Assembly (NCBI RefSeq): GCF_900109355.1
Contig: NZ_FOBF01000005.1
Location: 482,519-546,518, forward strand
DNA from: Nonomuraea pusilla
Lineage (GTDB): Bacteria > Actinomycetota > Actinomycetes > Streptosporangiales > Streptosporangiaceae
Direction: 5' to 3'
DNA length: 64,000 bases
The translations under genes and the position numbers were made by a program. The notes under the pieces are model-generated. The model worked only from the letters and a program-made list of their open reading frames with translations. It was not told the origin of the DNA and searched no databases. This document shows positions 35,617-43,539 of this stretch, in pieces. The first letter of the stretch is position 1. Each line of letters starts with the position of its first letter.

Positions 35617-37512
35617 ATGGCCTGGCTGCTCGTGGCGATGCCTGTCGTGCCGTTGCTGGGCGCGCTGGCGCTGCTCGTCCTGCCCGACGCCCTGCGCCCG
35701 GCACTGCGGACGTACGGGCTCGTCGTGTCCGGTCTCGTGCTGGCCCTGGCCGCGGTGGTCGTGGCGGCGTTCGATCACCGGCGGCCAGGCGCCGTCCAGT
35801 TCGAGCTCGACATGCCGTGGATCCCGGGCCTCGGCCTGCGCTTCCACCTGGGCGTCGACGGCGTGTCCCTGCCGCTGGTCGCGCTGACCGCCCTGCTGAC
35901 GTTCCTGTGCTTCGTCTACCTCTGCTGGGGCGGCGCCCGCGCGCAGGAGCGGTTCCATGGGGCGCGGCCGAGGGCGCTCGTGTTCACGCTGCTCGTGCTC
36001 GAAATCGGCATGATCGGGACGTTCCTGGCGCTCGACCTGCTGCTGTTCTTCGTGTTCTTCGAGATCGTCCTGGTGCCGATGTACTTCCTGATCGCCATCT
36101 GGGGCGGCGGCGGGCGCAGGGCGGCGGCGGTCAAGTTCATCCTCTACACGTTGCTCGGCTCGGTCGTGATGCTTCTCGGCCTGCTGCTGGTGTGGTCGCA
36201 GACGGGCACTCTGGACGTGGTCGCGCTCAGCCGGGCCCACGGTGCGGGAATGTCCAGAGCGGTGCAGATCCTGGCGTTCGTGGCGATCGGCATCGGGCTG
36301 GCCGTGAAGACGCCCATGTGGCCGCTGCACACCTGGCTGCCCGACGCCCACACCGAGGCGCCTACGGTGGGGTCGGTTCTGCTGGCCGGTGTGCTGCTCA
36401 AGATGGGTACGTACGGATTCGCCAGGATTGCCATCCCGGTCCTGCCGGAGGGCGCGACGGCGGTGGCACCGTTCCTGGGCGCGTTCGCGGTGGTGGGCAT
36501 CGTGTACGGCGCGCTGGCCTGCCTCGCGCAGCGCGACCTGAAACGTATGATCGCGTACTCGTCGGTCGGGCACATGGGGTTCGTCCTGCTGGGGTTCGCC
36601 ACGCTGACCCCGGTCGGCGTGAACGGCGCCCTGTTCGCCAACGTCGCCCACGGCCTGATCACCGGTCTGCTGTTCTTCCTGGCAGGGGCGGTGAAGGAGC
36701 GCTACCGCACGTCCGACATGCCGTCGCTCGGCGGCGGGCTGCTGGCCGTGATGCCGCGGCTGGGTTCGGTGCTCACGTTCGCGTCGATCGCCTCGCTGGG
36801 GCTGCCCGGGCTGGCCGGGTTCTGGGGGGAGATGCTGGCGTTGTTCGGCGCGTTCCAGCCGGCGCCGGGCCTGCCGCGCGGGCTGTTCCTGACGTACATG
36901 GTGGTGGGCGGGCTGGGCGCGGTGCTGACTGCGGCGTACTTCCTCGTGATGCTGTCCCGAGTCACCCACGGCCGCCCCACCGCCCAGTCCGCCCAGGAGC
37001 CACCGGCCGGCCACCCGGCCGGGCAAGGGGCCATGGGCGGCGGCCCGCCCACACAGGAAGCCCCGGACGGCGGCCCGGTCGGGGAGGAGGCGCCGGGCGG
37101 TGGCCCGCCCGCGCAGGAAGCTACAAGCGGCGGCCCGGTTGGGCAGGAGTCCCCGGGCGGTGGCCCGCCTGGGCAGGAAGCCCCGGGCGGCGGCCCGCCC
37201 GCGCAGGAGGCCCCGGGTGGCGGCCCGGTTGGGTGGGAGGTGCCGGATGAGCGGCCGGTGGTGCCGCTCGGTGGGGTCCCGCGCCGTGCGGAAGAGCCCG
37301 CCGTCACCTCGGCGGCAGCCGGGGGAGGGGCGGTCTCCGCAGGCGGGGGCGGGGGCGCGGGCATGGCTCCGCATCCGGACGACATCCGCGGGTACGAGCT
37401 CGCCGCCTGGTCCCCGTTGGTGGTGCTGACGCTGCTGTTCGGCCTCTGGCCCGGCCTCCTGCTCTCGCTCACCACCCCGGCCGTACAGAGCCTGCTGGGA
37501 GCCGTCTCATGA
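35617..37512 (+). CDS. nuoM: NADH-quinone oxidoreductase subunit M with a large repeat insertion
   Basis: This 631-residue antiporter-like subunit is longer than the usual 500 or so. The start MAWLLVAMPVVPLLG follows GAGGGGAGG. Conserved text: FFEIVLVPMYFLIAIWGGG near residue 148, [32 protein letters not shown] near 235 and LANVAHGLITGLLFFLAGAVKERY-like text near 345. Before the last helix lies a hydrophilic insertion of about 140 residues that includes seven Gly/Pro-rich decapeptides. The core fold is intact. It overlaps nuoN by 4 bp. Confidence 0.94.
   Translation: MAWLLVAMPVVPLLGALALLVLPDALRPALRTYGLVVSGLVLALAAVVVAAFDHRRPGAVQFELDMPWIPGLGLRFHLGVDGVSLPLVALTALLTFLCFVYLCWGGARAQERFHGARPRALVFTLLVLEIGMIGTFLALDLLLFFVFFEIVLVPMYFLIAIWGGGGRRAAAVKFILYTLLGSVVMLLGLLLVWSQTGTLDVVALSRAHGAGMSRAVQILAFVAIGIGLAVKTPMWPLHTWLPDAHTEAPTVGSVLLAGVLLKMGTYGFARIAIPVLPEGATAVAPFLGAFAVVGIVYGALACLAQRDLKRMIAYSSVGHMGFVLLGFATLTPVGVNGALFANVAHGLITGLLFFLAGAVKERYRTSDMPSLGGGLLAVMPRLGSVLTFASIASLGLPGLAGFWGEMLALFGAFQPAPGLPRGLFLTYMVVGGLGAVLTAAYFLVMLSRVTHGRPTAQSAQEPPAGHPAGQGAMGGGPPTQEAPDGGPVGEEAPGGGPPAQEATSGGPVGQESPGGGPPGQEAPGGGPPAQEAPGGGPVGWEVPDERPVVPLGGVPRRAEEPAVTSAAAGGGAVSAGGGGGAGMAPHPDDIRGYELAAWSPLVVLTLLFGLWPGLLLSLTTPAVQSLLGAVS
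37039..37248. repeat. Seven 30-bp tandem repeats in nuoM
   Basis: Seven in-frame units encode decapeptides of the form GGP-(P/V)-x-(Q/E)-E-A-P-(G/D), from GGPPTQEAPD to GGPVGWEVPD. They sit in the loop before the last transmembrane helix. Copies differ mostly by substitutions that keep the reading frame. Confidence 0.92.
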
Positions 37513-39161
37513 CCCAGCAGATCGACTACTACGTCATCGCGGCCCCGCTGACGCTCGCCGTGGCGGCCGCGCTGGTCCTGGTGCTCGACGCGTTCCTGCC
37601 CGCCAGGCGCAGGGCCGTGCCGGGGCTGGTGACGCTGGTCGGCGTCCTCGCGGCACTCGGCTTCGTCGTCGCCCAGTCACTGAGCACTGCCGCGGCCAGG
37701 GGCGGGGCGGGAGCGGGCGGGGCCGGAGCGAGCGGGCCAGGAGTGGGTGCGGCTGGAGCGAGCGGGGCCGGAGCGGGCGGGGGCGGGGCGGCCACCTTCT
37801 GCGTGCCGCCGGGTCTGGCCTCCGGGGAGCGGCTGTGCTCGTTCGTCATGGATGGGTTTGCCCTGGTCTTTGCGGGTCTGGTGCTGGTGGCGGCCGTGGT
37901 CGTCGTCCTGCTGTCCATGACGGAGGTGGCCGGCGGCGGCATCCCGGTCGGCGAGTGGTACTTCCTCCTGCTCTGCACCCTCGTCGGCGCCGTGACCCTG
38001 CCCGCGTCCCGCGACCTCGTCATGCTGGTGGTGGCGCTGGAGCTGGTGTCGCTGCCGGTGTTCGCGCTCACGGCGCTCAGGCGCTACGACGGCCGGGCGT
38101 CCGAGGCGGCGGTCAAGTTGTTCGTCGTGTCGGTCGTGTCGACGGCGGTGATGCTGTTCGGCGTGTCCCTCCTGTACGGCGTCGCCGGCACCGTCCACCT
38201 GTCCCGGCTGGGCGAGGTGCTCGGCGGCCGGGTCCGGGCGCCCGGCGCCGACCCCGGTTCGTACGCGCCGCTGCTGGAGGCGGGCCACGGCCTGCCCGCG
38301 GTCGTCACCGTGGGGGTGGTGCTGGTCACGGCCGGGTTCGCCTTCAAGATCGCCGCGGTGCCGTTCCACTTCTGGGCGGCCGACGTCTACCAGGGCGCGC
38401 CGGTCCCGGTGGCGGCGCTGCTGTCGGTCATCTCGAAGGCGGCGGGGTTCGCGGGGCTCATCCTCGTCCTGGTCGCCGCGCTGGCCGGGCAGGCGGCCAC
38501 CTGGGTGCCGGTCGTCGGCGTCCTCGCGGCGTTGACCATGTCCGTAGGCAACCTGCTGGCCATGCGCCAGCGGCACGCCGTGCGCCTGCTGGCCTGGTCG
38601 TCCGTCGCCCAGTCCGGCTACGTCCTGGCCGCGCTGGCCGCCACGGCACCCGCCTCGGCCGGGCATACCCGGGCGGCGACGACGCTCGGGCCGGTCGGCG
38701 CGGCGCTGGCCTACCTGGTGATCTACGCCGCGATGAACCTCGGCGCGTTCGCCGTCGTCATGCTCGTCTCCAGGGCCGCGCCGGGCAACGAACTCGACGA
38801 CTACCGCGGCCTTGCGTTCCGCAGCCCGGCCGCCGGGCTCGCGCTGGCGTTCTGCCTGGTCTGCCTGGCCGGGCTGCCGCCGGGTCTGGCCGGGCTGTTC
38901 GCCAAGGTGTTCGTCTTCCGCGAACTGGTCGGGAGCGGCACCGGCTGGCTGGCCCTCGTCATGGCCGTCAACACCGTGATCGGCCTCTACTACTACGCGG
39001 CCTGGGCGGGCAGGGTGTTCACGCCCGGCCCGGCGGCGTCCCGCAGCCGGACGCTCCCGGCCACCTGGCTGGCCGTCGGCGTGGCGCTGGCCGCGGCGAT
39101 CCTGTTCTCGGTGGCACCACAACTCGTCCTGGATCTCACCGCCCTGTCAGCCCTCGGCTGA
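37509..39161 (+). CDS. nuoN: NADH-quinone oxidoreductase subunit N
   Basis: This 550-residue antiporter-like subunit starts at an ATG overlapping the nuoM stop. Core motifs: LVMLVVALELVSLPVFALTALRRYDGRASEAAVKLFVVS near residue 175 and IAAVPFHFWAADVYQGAPVPVAALLSVISKAAGF near 280. A Gly/Ala/Ser-rich insertion of about 35 residues (GAGAGGAGASGPG and so on, near residues 64-96) lies in an early loop. It is the last nuo gene; hairpins follow. Confidence 0.94.
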   Translation: MTQQIDYYVIAAPLTLAVAAALVLVLDAFLPARRRAVPGLVTLVGVLAALGFVVAQSLSTAAARGGAGAGGAGASGPGVGAAGASGAGAGGGGAATFCVPPGLASGERLCSFVMDGFALVFAGLVLVAAVVVVLLSMTEVAGGGIPVGEWYFLLLCTLVGAVTLPASRDLVMLVVALELVSLPVFALTALRRYDGRASEAAVKLFVVSVVSTAVMLFGVSLLYGVAGTVHLSRLGEVLGGRVRAPGADPGSYAPLLEAGHGLPAVVTVGVVLVTAGFAFKIAAVPFHFWAADVYQGAPVPVAALLSVISKAAGFAGLILVLVAALAGQAATWVPVVGVLAALTMSVGNLLAMRQRHAVRLLAWSSVAQSGYVLAALAATAPASAGHTRAATTLGPVGAALAYLVIYAAMNLGAFAVVMLVSRAAPGNELDDYRGLAFRSPAAGLALAFCLVCLAGLPPGLAGLFAKVFVFRELVGSGTGWLALVMAVNTVIGLYYYAAWAGRVFTPGPAASRSRTLPATWLAVGVALAAAILFSVAPQLVLDLTALSALG

Positions 39162-39187
39162 CCCCGGACACCGCCGCCCCTGCCGGC

Positions 39188-39254
39188 GCCCGCCTGACCG
39201 TTCGAGGCGGGCAGGTCGCGCTCCACGATGGAGCGACGCGTCCGCGAGGCGGAC
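39188..39254. terminator. Three consecutive hairpins after nuoN
   Basis: Stem-loops GCCCGCCT/AGGCGGGC (39,188-39,212), CGCTCC/GGAGCG (39,219-39,235) and GTCCGC/GCGGAC (39,240-39,254) stand in a row just past nuoN. They lie between convergent nuoN and the TetR gene and probably terminate from either side. The remaining gap to 39,433 shows nothing. Confidence 0.55.
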
Positions 39255-39433
39255 GGCTGATACCGGGACCTGACAGCGCTTTTCCCGCGTTCGTCGAGCA
39301 CCACCTGCACGCCTGGCCGGCCGAGCACCAAGCGCCGCATGCCGCTCGCAGCCGGCAGAGGCCTTCTTTCCGCCTCGGCTGGTACGGCCTCACCCGGCGG
39401 CGGCGCCCGTGTGCGCGTCGTCGTGGTCCACGC

Positions 39434-40084
39434 TCAGCGGGTTCCCCGCCGATCGGCCTGATCCCGGATTCCGCCGAGCACGGTGTCGAAGATCCGGTCG
39501 AACTCCTCCACGGACCCGAAGCCGGCCTGCAGGGATGCGAGGGCCGCCATCGTGGGGTACGCGGTGGCGTTGATCGCGGGCATGTCGCCGGCCTGGCCGG
39601 ATCCGCCGCTGAGGACCGCCAGCAGGTATCCGTTGAGGAAGCCGAACAGCATCAGCGGCGCGTCGGCGACCACCTGGTCGGGCAGGCCGGCCGCACGCAT
39701 CGCGGTGACCAGTCGTTCCAAGGCGGTGAGGGCCACCGGCGAGGTCTGGGCGCGCGTGGCCAGCAGCGGGAACACCCGGGGGTGCCGGTAGGCCATCTCC
39801 CGGTAGCCGTGCGCCGTCAGGCGGGCGATCTCTTCCCAGTCGTGGGGTTGTGCGTCGTCCGCGGCGGTCGCCACCTCGGCGAGTACGGCCTCGGATATCG
39901 CGTCCAGCAGCGCTGCCTTGCCCTTGATGTGGTGGTAGATCGACATCGGGTCGACCTCGAGTTCCTCCGCGAGTCGCCGTACCCCGAAGCGCTCAAGGCC
40001 GTCGCGGTCGACGAGTGCGACGGCGGCGGCGGCGATGCGCTCGCGGTCGAGCCCCGCTGAGGTGCCCTGTGCGCGTCTGGCCAT
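39434..40084 (-). CDS. TetR-family regulator
   Basis: This 216-residue repressor has an N-terminal HTH (ERIAAAAVALVDRDGLERFGVRRLAEELEVDPMSIYHHIKGKAAL, residues about 14-58) and a TetR_C-like ligand domain. The start MARRAQGTS was preferred to MDMARR two codons upstream because GAGGG is then properly spaced. It is divergent from the alpha/beta hydrolase gene. A palindrome upstream (40,138) is its likely operator. Confidence 0.87.
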   Translation of the reverse strand: MARRAQGTSAGLDRERIAAAAVALVDRDGLERFGVRRLAEELEVDPMSIYHHIKGKAALLDAISEAVLAEVATAADDAQPHDWEEIARLTAHGYREMAYRHPRVFPLLATRAQTSPVALTALERLVTAMRAAGLPDQVVADAPLMLFGFLNGYLLAVLSGGSGQAGDMPAINATAYPTMAALASLQAGFGSVEEFDRIFDTVLGGIRDQADRRGTR

Positions 40085-40137
40085 GTCCATCCCTCGGCTT
40101 GCCAAACCTACACCGTAGAACTTACCGTGGAGCCGCG

Positions 40138-40154
40138 AACCTACAGTGTAGGTT
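40138..40154. promoter_or_regulatory. TetR-type palindromic operator
   Basis: AACCTACAGTGTAGGTT is a palindrome with a single central base. A half-degenerate copy, AACCTACACCGTAGAAC, starts at 40,105. Both lie between the divergent TetR gene and the hydrolase transcription unit. The core CCTACA-n-TGTAGG recurs upstream of the second TetR gene. Confidence 0.68.
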
Positions 40155-40171
40155 TCCGGGAGGAGGCGGTC

Positions 40172-40474
40172 ATGGCCGCGATCACCAACCGTCCACCGTC
40201 GGCACGGTGTCCGGCCACGTCCGCGACGCGTACCCGACCAGGGGCCGGGCGACGTCCGCGGGCGGCCGTGGATCCAGCACCGGATCTGACCGTCCCGCTG
40301 TGCGCAACCGGTCGAAGCCGTCATCGGTGTGCGGCGGCCATCGGCCGACATCCGGTTGCGTCGGCAGGCCACGTACGAACGGGAGAGCCGAGCCGCGGCT
40401 CGCCGCCGACGACGATGCGGTCCGGCTCGACCCGGCCTCCATCCGCATGGCCGTCGGCGTCGGCCACAACCTGA
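40172..40474 (+). pseudogene. Possible small ORF or decayed gene before the hydrolase
   Basis: An ATG with an excellent ribosome binding site (GGGAGGAGG, 6 bp before) follows the operator. The frame starts MAAITNRPPSARC but soon becomes Arg/Ser/Pro-rich shadow-like text and stops 10 bp before the hydrolase start. The strong initiation site with poor protein text suggests a truncated or frameshifted gene, or a leader. Otherwise this 400-bp intergenic region holds nothing else. Confidence 0.3.
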
Positions 40475-40484
40475 GGAGCAGGTG

Positions 40485-42011
40485 ATGAGACCCCTGGAGA
40501 TCCTGTCGTCGGCCGGCGGCCTGCTGGGGCTCGCGATCCTCGCGATCCCCCGGCTGCGCGCGCTGCGCCGGGCGGGCCTCGCGGTGCCCGTCGCGCTGCT
40601 CCTCGCGGTGGCGCAGGTCCTCGTCGAAGGCCCGCGCTGGCAGATGGCCCCGGCCTACGCGCTGACCGCGATCCTCTTCCTGATCTGGCTGACCGGCATC
40701 GTCCGGCCGAGGGCTGTGCACGTCAACCGGCTGGTCGCCGGCTCGGGCGCGGCCCTCGGCGTGCTCGCGGCCCTCGCCTCCGTCCTCCTGGCGACGGTGA
40801 TGCCCGTGTTCCGCTTCCCCGAGCCGACCGGCCCGTACGCGATCGGCACGACGACCTATCACTGGGTGGACGCAAGCCGTCCGGAGTTGTTCAGCGACAC
40901 CCCCGGTGACCGCCGGGAGCTCATGGCGCAGGTCTGGTATCCCGCCGAGCCCCAGCCGTCCGCACCGCGCGCCCCCTACATCCAAGACGCCGAGACGGTG
41001 ACGTCCGCGATGGCGCGCCTGGCCGGCTTTCCCGGGCCCGTCTTCAGCCAGCTCGGGTACGTGACCTCCGACGCCGTCGCGTCCGCTCGGATGGCGGCCG
41101 ACAGCCCCCGCTACCCGGTGCTCATCTCCCTCACCGGGCTCGGTGGCTTCCGCGCCGCGAGCACCTTCCAGATCCAGGAGCTGGTTTCGCACGGCTACGT
41201 GGTCGTCGGGCTCGACCAGCCGGGCGCCGCCGCCGTGACGCGCTTCCCCGGCGGGCGGGAGATCCCGGGGTGGCCCAGGGACAAGATCTATCCGCTGATC
41301 AGCCAGAGCTGGACGCCGCGGCCCGACGCGCCCACGCTCCAGGGGGAGGCGCTTCCCGACGGGATCATCCCGTACTTCGCGCAGGACGTCAGCTTCGCGC
41401 TCGACCGGCTCACGGCGCTGAACGAGGCCGACCCCGCCGGCATCCTGACCGGCCGCCTCGACCTCACGCGCGCCGGCGTCTTCGGGATCTCGTGGGGCGG
41501 CGCGACCGCGGGCGAGGCGTGCGCGAACGACCAGCGGCTCAAGGCGTGCTTCATCATGGACGTTCAGATGACGGCCCACGTCGTCAAGGTGGGCCTGCGG
41601 CAGCCGGTCATGTTCATGACCCGCGATGCCGGGACGTTCCGTCTCGAACGGGAGCGCAGCGGCGGCTGGCCGGAGGAGGAGATCTCCGGCACCATCCAGA
41701 CCATGACCGACGTGTACCGGCGCCTGCCGAGCGCCGGCTACTACGTGGAGGTTCCCGGGTTGTTCCACGTCGACTTCACCGACGTCCCGGTCTGGTCACC
41801 GGTCACACGGCAGCTTGGCCTGAACGGCACGATCGACGCCCGGCGAGCACACGACATCATCAACGCCTACTCGGTCGCGTTCTTCGACGAGCACCTCATG
41901 GGGCGATCGTCGTCACTGCTCGAAGGGCCGTCGAGCCGCTTCCCGGAGGCGCGGTTCATGCGTCACCAGGGCGGGCCGGAGCGGCTGTCGACCTCTGTGC
42001 GCTCCAGGTGA
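40485..42011 (+). CDS. Alpha/beta hydrolase, PAF-acetylhydrolase-like, with N-terminal helices
   Basis: This 508-residue protein has three or four transmembrane helices at the N-terminus (residues about 1-110). A PAF-acetylhydrolase-II-like domain follows: MAQVWYPAEPQ, YPVLISLTGLGGFRAAS (oxyanion region) and the nucleophile elbow GVFGISWGGATAGEAC near residue 327. The late FHVDFTDVPVW supplies the likely catalytic His. GAGGAGCAG precedes the start. It would cleave an ester or lipid at the membrane. The adjacent TetR and palindrome suggest ligand-induced expression. Confidence 0.82.
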   Translation: MRPLEILSSAGGLLGLAILAIPRLRALRRAGLAVPVALLLAVAQVLVEGPRWQMAPAYALTAILFLIWLTGIVRPRAVHVNRLVAGSGAALGVLAALASVLLATVMPVFRFPEPTGPYAIGTTTYHWVDASRPELFSDTPGDRRELMAQVWYPAEPQPSAPRAPYIQDAETVTSAMARLAGFPGPVFSQLGYVTSDAVASARMAADSPRYPVLISLTGLGGFRAASTFQIQELVSHGYVVVGLDQPGAAAVTRFPGGREIPGWPRDKIYPLISQSWTPRPDAPTLQGEALPDGIIPYFAQDVSFALDRLTALNEADPAGILTGRLDLTRAGVFGISWGGATAGEACANDQRLKACFIMDVQMTAHVVKVGLRQPVMFMTRDAGTFRLERERSGGWPEEEISGTIQTMTDVYRRLPSAGYYVEVPGLFHVDFTDVPVWSPVTRQLGLNGTIDARRAHDIINAYSVAFFDEHLMGRSSSLLEGPSSRFPEARFMRHQGGPERLSTSVRSR

Positions 42012-42034
42012 CCGAGGTGGCGGGCATCGCCTCG

Positions 42035-42598
42035 TCAATGAGCGTCCGGGTGTTCGCCGGTGAGGTAGTTCTGGATGGTCGGAGACACCCAGGCGATGAC
42101 CTCATCGTCGGACATGGCCACCGCCGGCGGGAATCTCAGGATGTAGCGGCACAGCGCCATGCCGAGCATCTGGGAGGCCACCAGCGCCGCCCTGGTCGGC
42201 GCCTGGCGAGGATCGCCGACCAGATGGATGATGAGCGGTGCGAGCTGGGCAGCGAAGACGTCACGGATTCTCTCGGCTGCGGTTTCGTTGGTCACTCCCG
42301 TGCGCAGGAGAATCTGCAGGGCGTCGTCGGCTTGCCAGCGAGCCAGGAAATGCCTGACCAGGGTCGCGCCCACCTGGTCCCGCGGAGTGGCGGTCAGATC
42401 GGGCAGGTCCAGGCTGAATTCGGCCGCGGCGGCGAAGAGCCGGTCCTTGTTGCCGAAGTAGCGCATCACCATCGAGGGATCGATGTCGGCGTCGATGGCG
42501 ATGGCTCTGATGGTCGCCTTCTCGTACCCGTCGGTGGCGAAGCGTTCGCGGGCGGCGGCCAGGATGGCCGCCTTCGTGGCCTCTGCTGATCTCCTCAT
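42035..42598 (-). CDS. TetR/AcrR-family regulator
   Basis: This 187-residue protein has an N-terminal HTH (TKAAILAAARERFATDGYEKATIRAIAIDADIDPSMVMRYFGNKDRLF, residues about 8-55). The start is fixed by MRRSAEATK at the edge of the palindrome. It is divergent from the SDR gene. It converges with the hydrolase gene, 23 bp away. It probably represses itself and the SDR gene. Confidence 0.88.
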   Translation of the reverse strand: MRRSAEATKAAILAAARERFATDGYEKATIRAIAIDADIDPSMVMRYFGNKDRLFAAAAEFSLDLPDLTATPRDQVGATLVRHFLARWQADDALQILLRTGVTNETAAERIRDVFAAQLAPLIIHLVGDPRQAPTRAALVASQMLGMALCRYILRFPPAVAMSDDEVIAWVSPTIQNYLTGEHPDAH

Positions 42599-42614
42599 GC
42601 CTACAAGTGTAGGC
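42599..42614. promoter_or_regulatory. Palindromic operator abutting the second TetR gene
   Basis: GCCTACAAGTGTAGGC is a perfect inverted repeat of 7-bp arms around AG, directly next to the start codon of the TetR gene. It shares CCTACA...TGTAGG with the operator at 40,138. Confidence 0.7.
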
Positions 42615-42623
42615 CAACACCCG

Positions 42624-42652
42624 TTGACTTCGGAATCACCGTTGGCGATAGT
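42624..42652 (+). promoter_or_regulatory. Sigma-70-like promoter with a second palindrome for the SDR gene
   Basis: TTGACT at 42,624 and GATAGT at 42,647 are separated by 17 bp, facing the SDR gene. GTTGGC (42,641) and GCCAAC (42,656) form an inverted repeat over the -10 element, and GCCAAC-GGTT-GTTGGC (42,656-42,671) follows it. A second regulator could bind these arms. Confidence 0.5.
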
Positions 42653-42692
42653 TGTGCCAACGGTTGTTGGCAAAGCTATCGAAGGGCTGAAG

Positions 42693-43511
42693 ATGTCCAA
42701 GACTGTGCTGGTCACCGGCGCCTCCACCGGAATCGGCCGCGCCACCGCGCTGCTGTTGGCGCGCGAGGGGTTCACCGTGCACGCCGGCGTGCGCAAGGAC
42801 GCCGACGGGGAAGCTCTCGGGCCCGCCGTCACCCCGATCATGCTCGATGTCACCAACCCCGACCAGATCGAGGACGCCGTCCAGCGCATCGGCCACCTGG
42901 ACGCGCTGGTGAACAACGCCGGCATCGGCGTCACCGGACCGATCGAGTTCGCCCCGCTGGAAGCCCTGCGCTGGCAGTACGAGGTCAACGTGTTCGGTCA
43001 GGTGGCGGTCACCCAGGCCATGCTGCCCCTGCTGCGCGCCTCGCGAGGCCGCGTGGTCACCATCGGCTCCGTGGGCAGCTGGATCACCCTGCCCTTCGGC
43101 GGCCCGCTCTGCTCCTCCAAGCACGCCATCCGCTCGCTCAACGACGCGCTTCGCATGGAGGTCAAGCCGTGGGGGATCGAGGCGATCCTCATCGAGCCCG
43201 GCTCCATCCACACCGACGCCGTCGACAAGCTCGAAGGTGAGGTCGAACCGCGCCTGGCCTCGCTCGGGGAGCAGGGCAGGCGGCTGTACGGCGACGCCTA
43301 CCGCACCATGGTCGCCGCCGGGCTCAAGCAGGAGCGCGCCGGCTCCAGCCCCGACGTGGTCGCCCGCGCCGTCCTGCACGCCCTGACCGCACGCCGCCCC
43401 CGCGTCCGCTACCCCGTGGGCAAGGGCTCACGGCTGATGAGCACCCTCGGCCGCTGGCTGCCCCAGCGCGCACTCGACACCCTGCGCATGCGCGCACTCG
43501 GCCTGTCCTGA
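42693..43511 (+). CDS. Short-chain dehydrogenase/reductase with an altered active site
   Basis: This 272-residue Rossmann protein has the cofactor motif VTGASTGIGRATALLL at residues 6-21 and LVNNAGIGV near 73. The catalytic block reads GGPLCSSKHAIRSL. The Lys is present, but the position four residues before it, normally Tyr, is Leu (codon CTC). The upstream Ser is in TIGSVGSWI. The enzyme may be inactive, use another residue or bind ligand only. It is followed after 28 bp by the carboxymuconolactone-decarboxylase-like gene, probably one operon. Confidence 0.87.
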   Translation: MSKTVLVTGASTGIGRATALLLAREGFTVHAGVRKDADGEALGPAVTPIMLDVTNPDQIEDAVQRIGHLDALVNNAGIGVTGPIEFAPLEALRWQYEVNVFGQVAVTQAMLPLLRASRGRVVTIGSVGSWITLPFGGPLCSSKHAIRSLNDALRMEVKPWGIEAILIEPGSIHTDAVDKLEGEVEPRLASLGEQGRRLYGDAYRTMVAAGLKQERAGSSPDVVARAVLHALTARRPRVRYPVGKGSRLMSTLGRWLPQRALDTLRMRALGLS

Positions 43512-43539
43512 ACACACAGCACTCCCTGAGGAGACCACG

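Noticed and set aside
32856..37374. Long minus-strand frames opposite nuoK to nuoM
   Set aside because: They arise from GC bias at third positions of the nuo genes and show no domain text.
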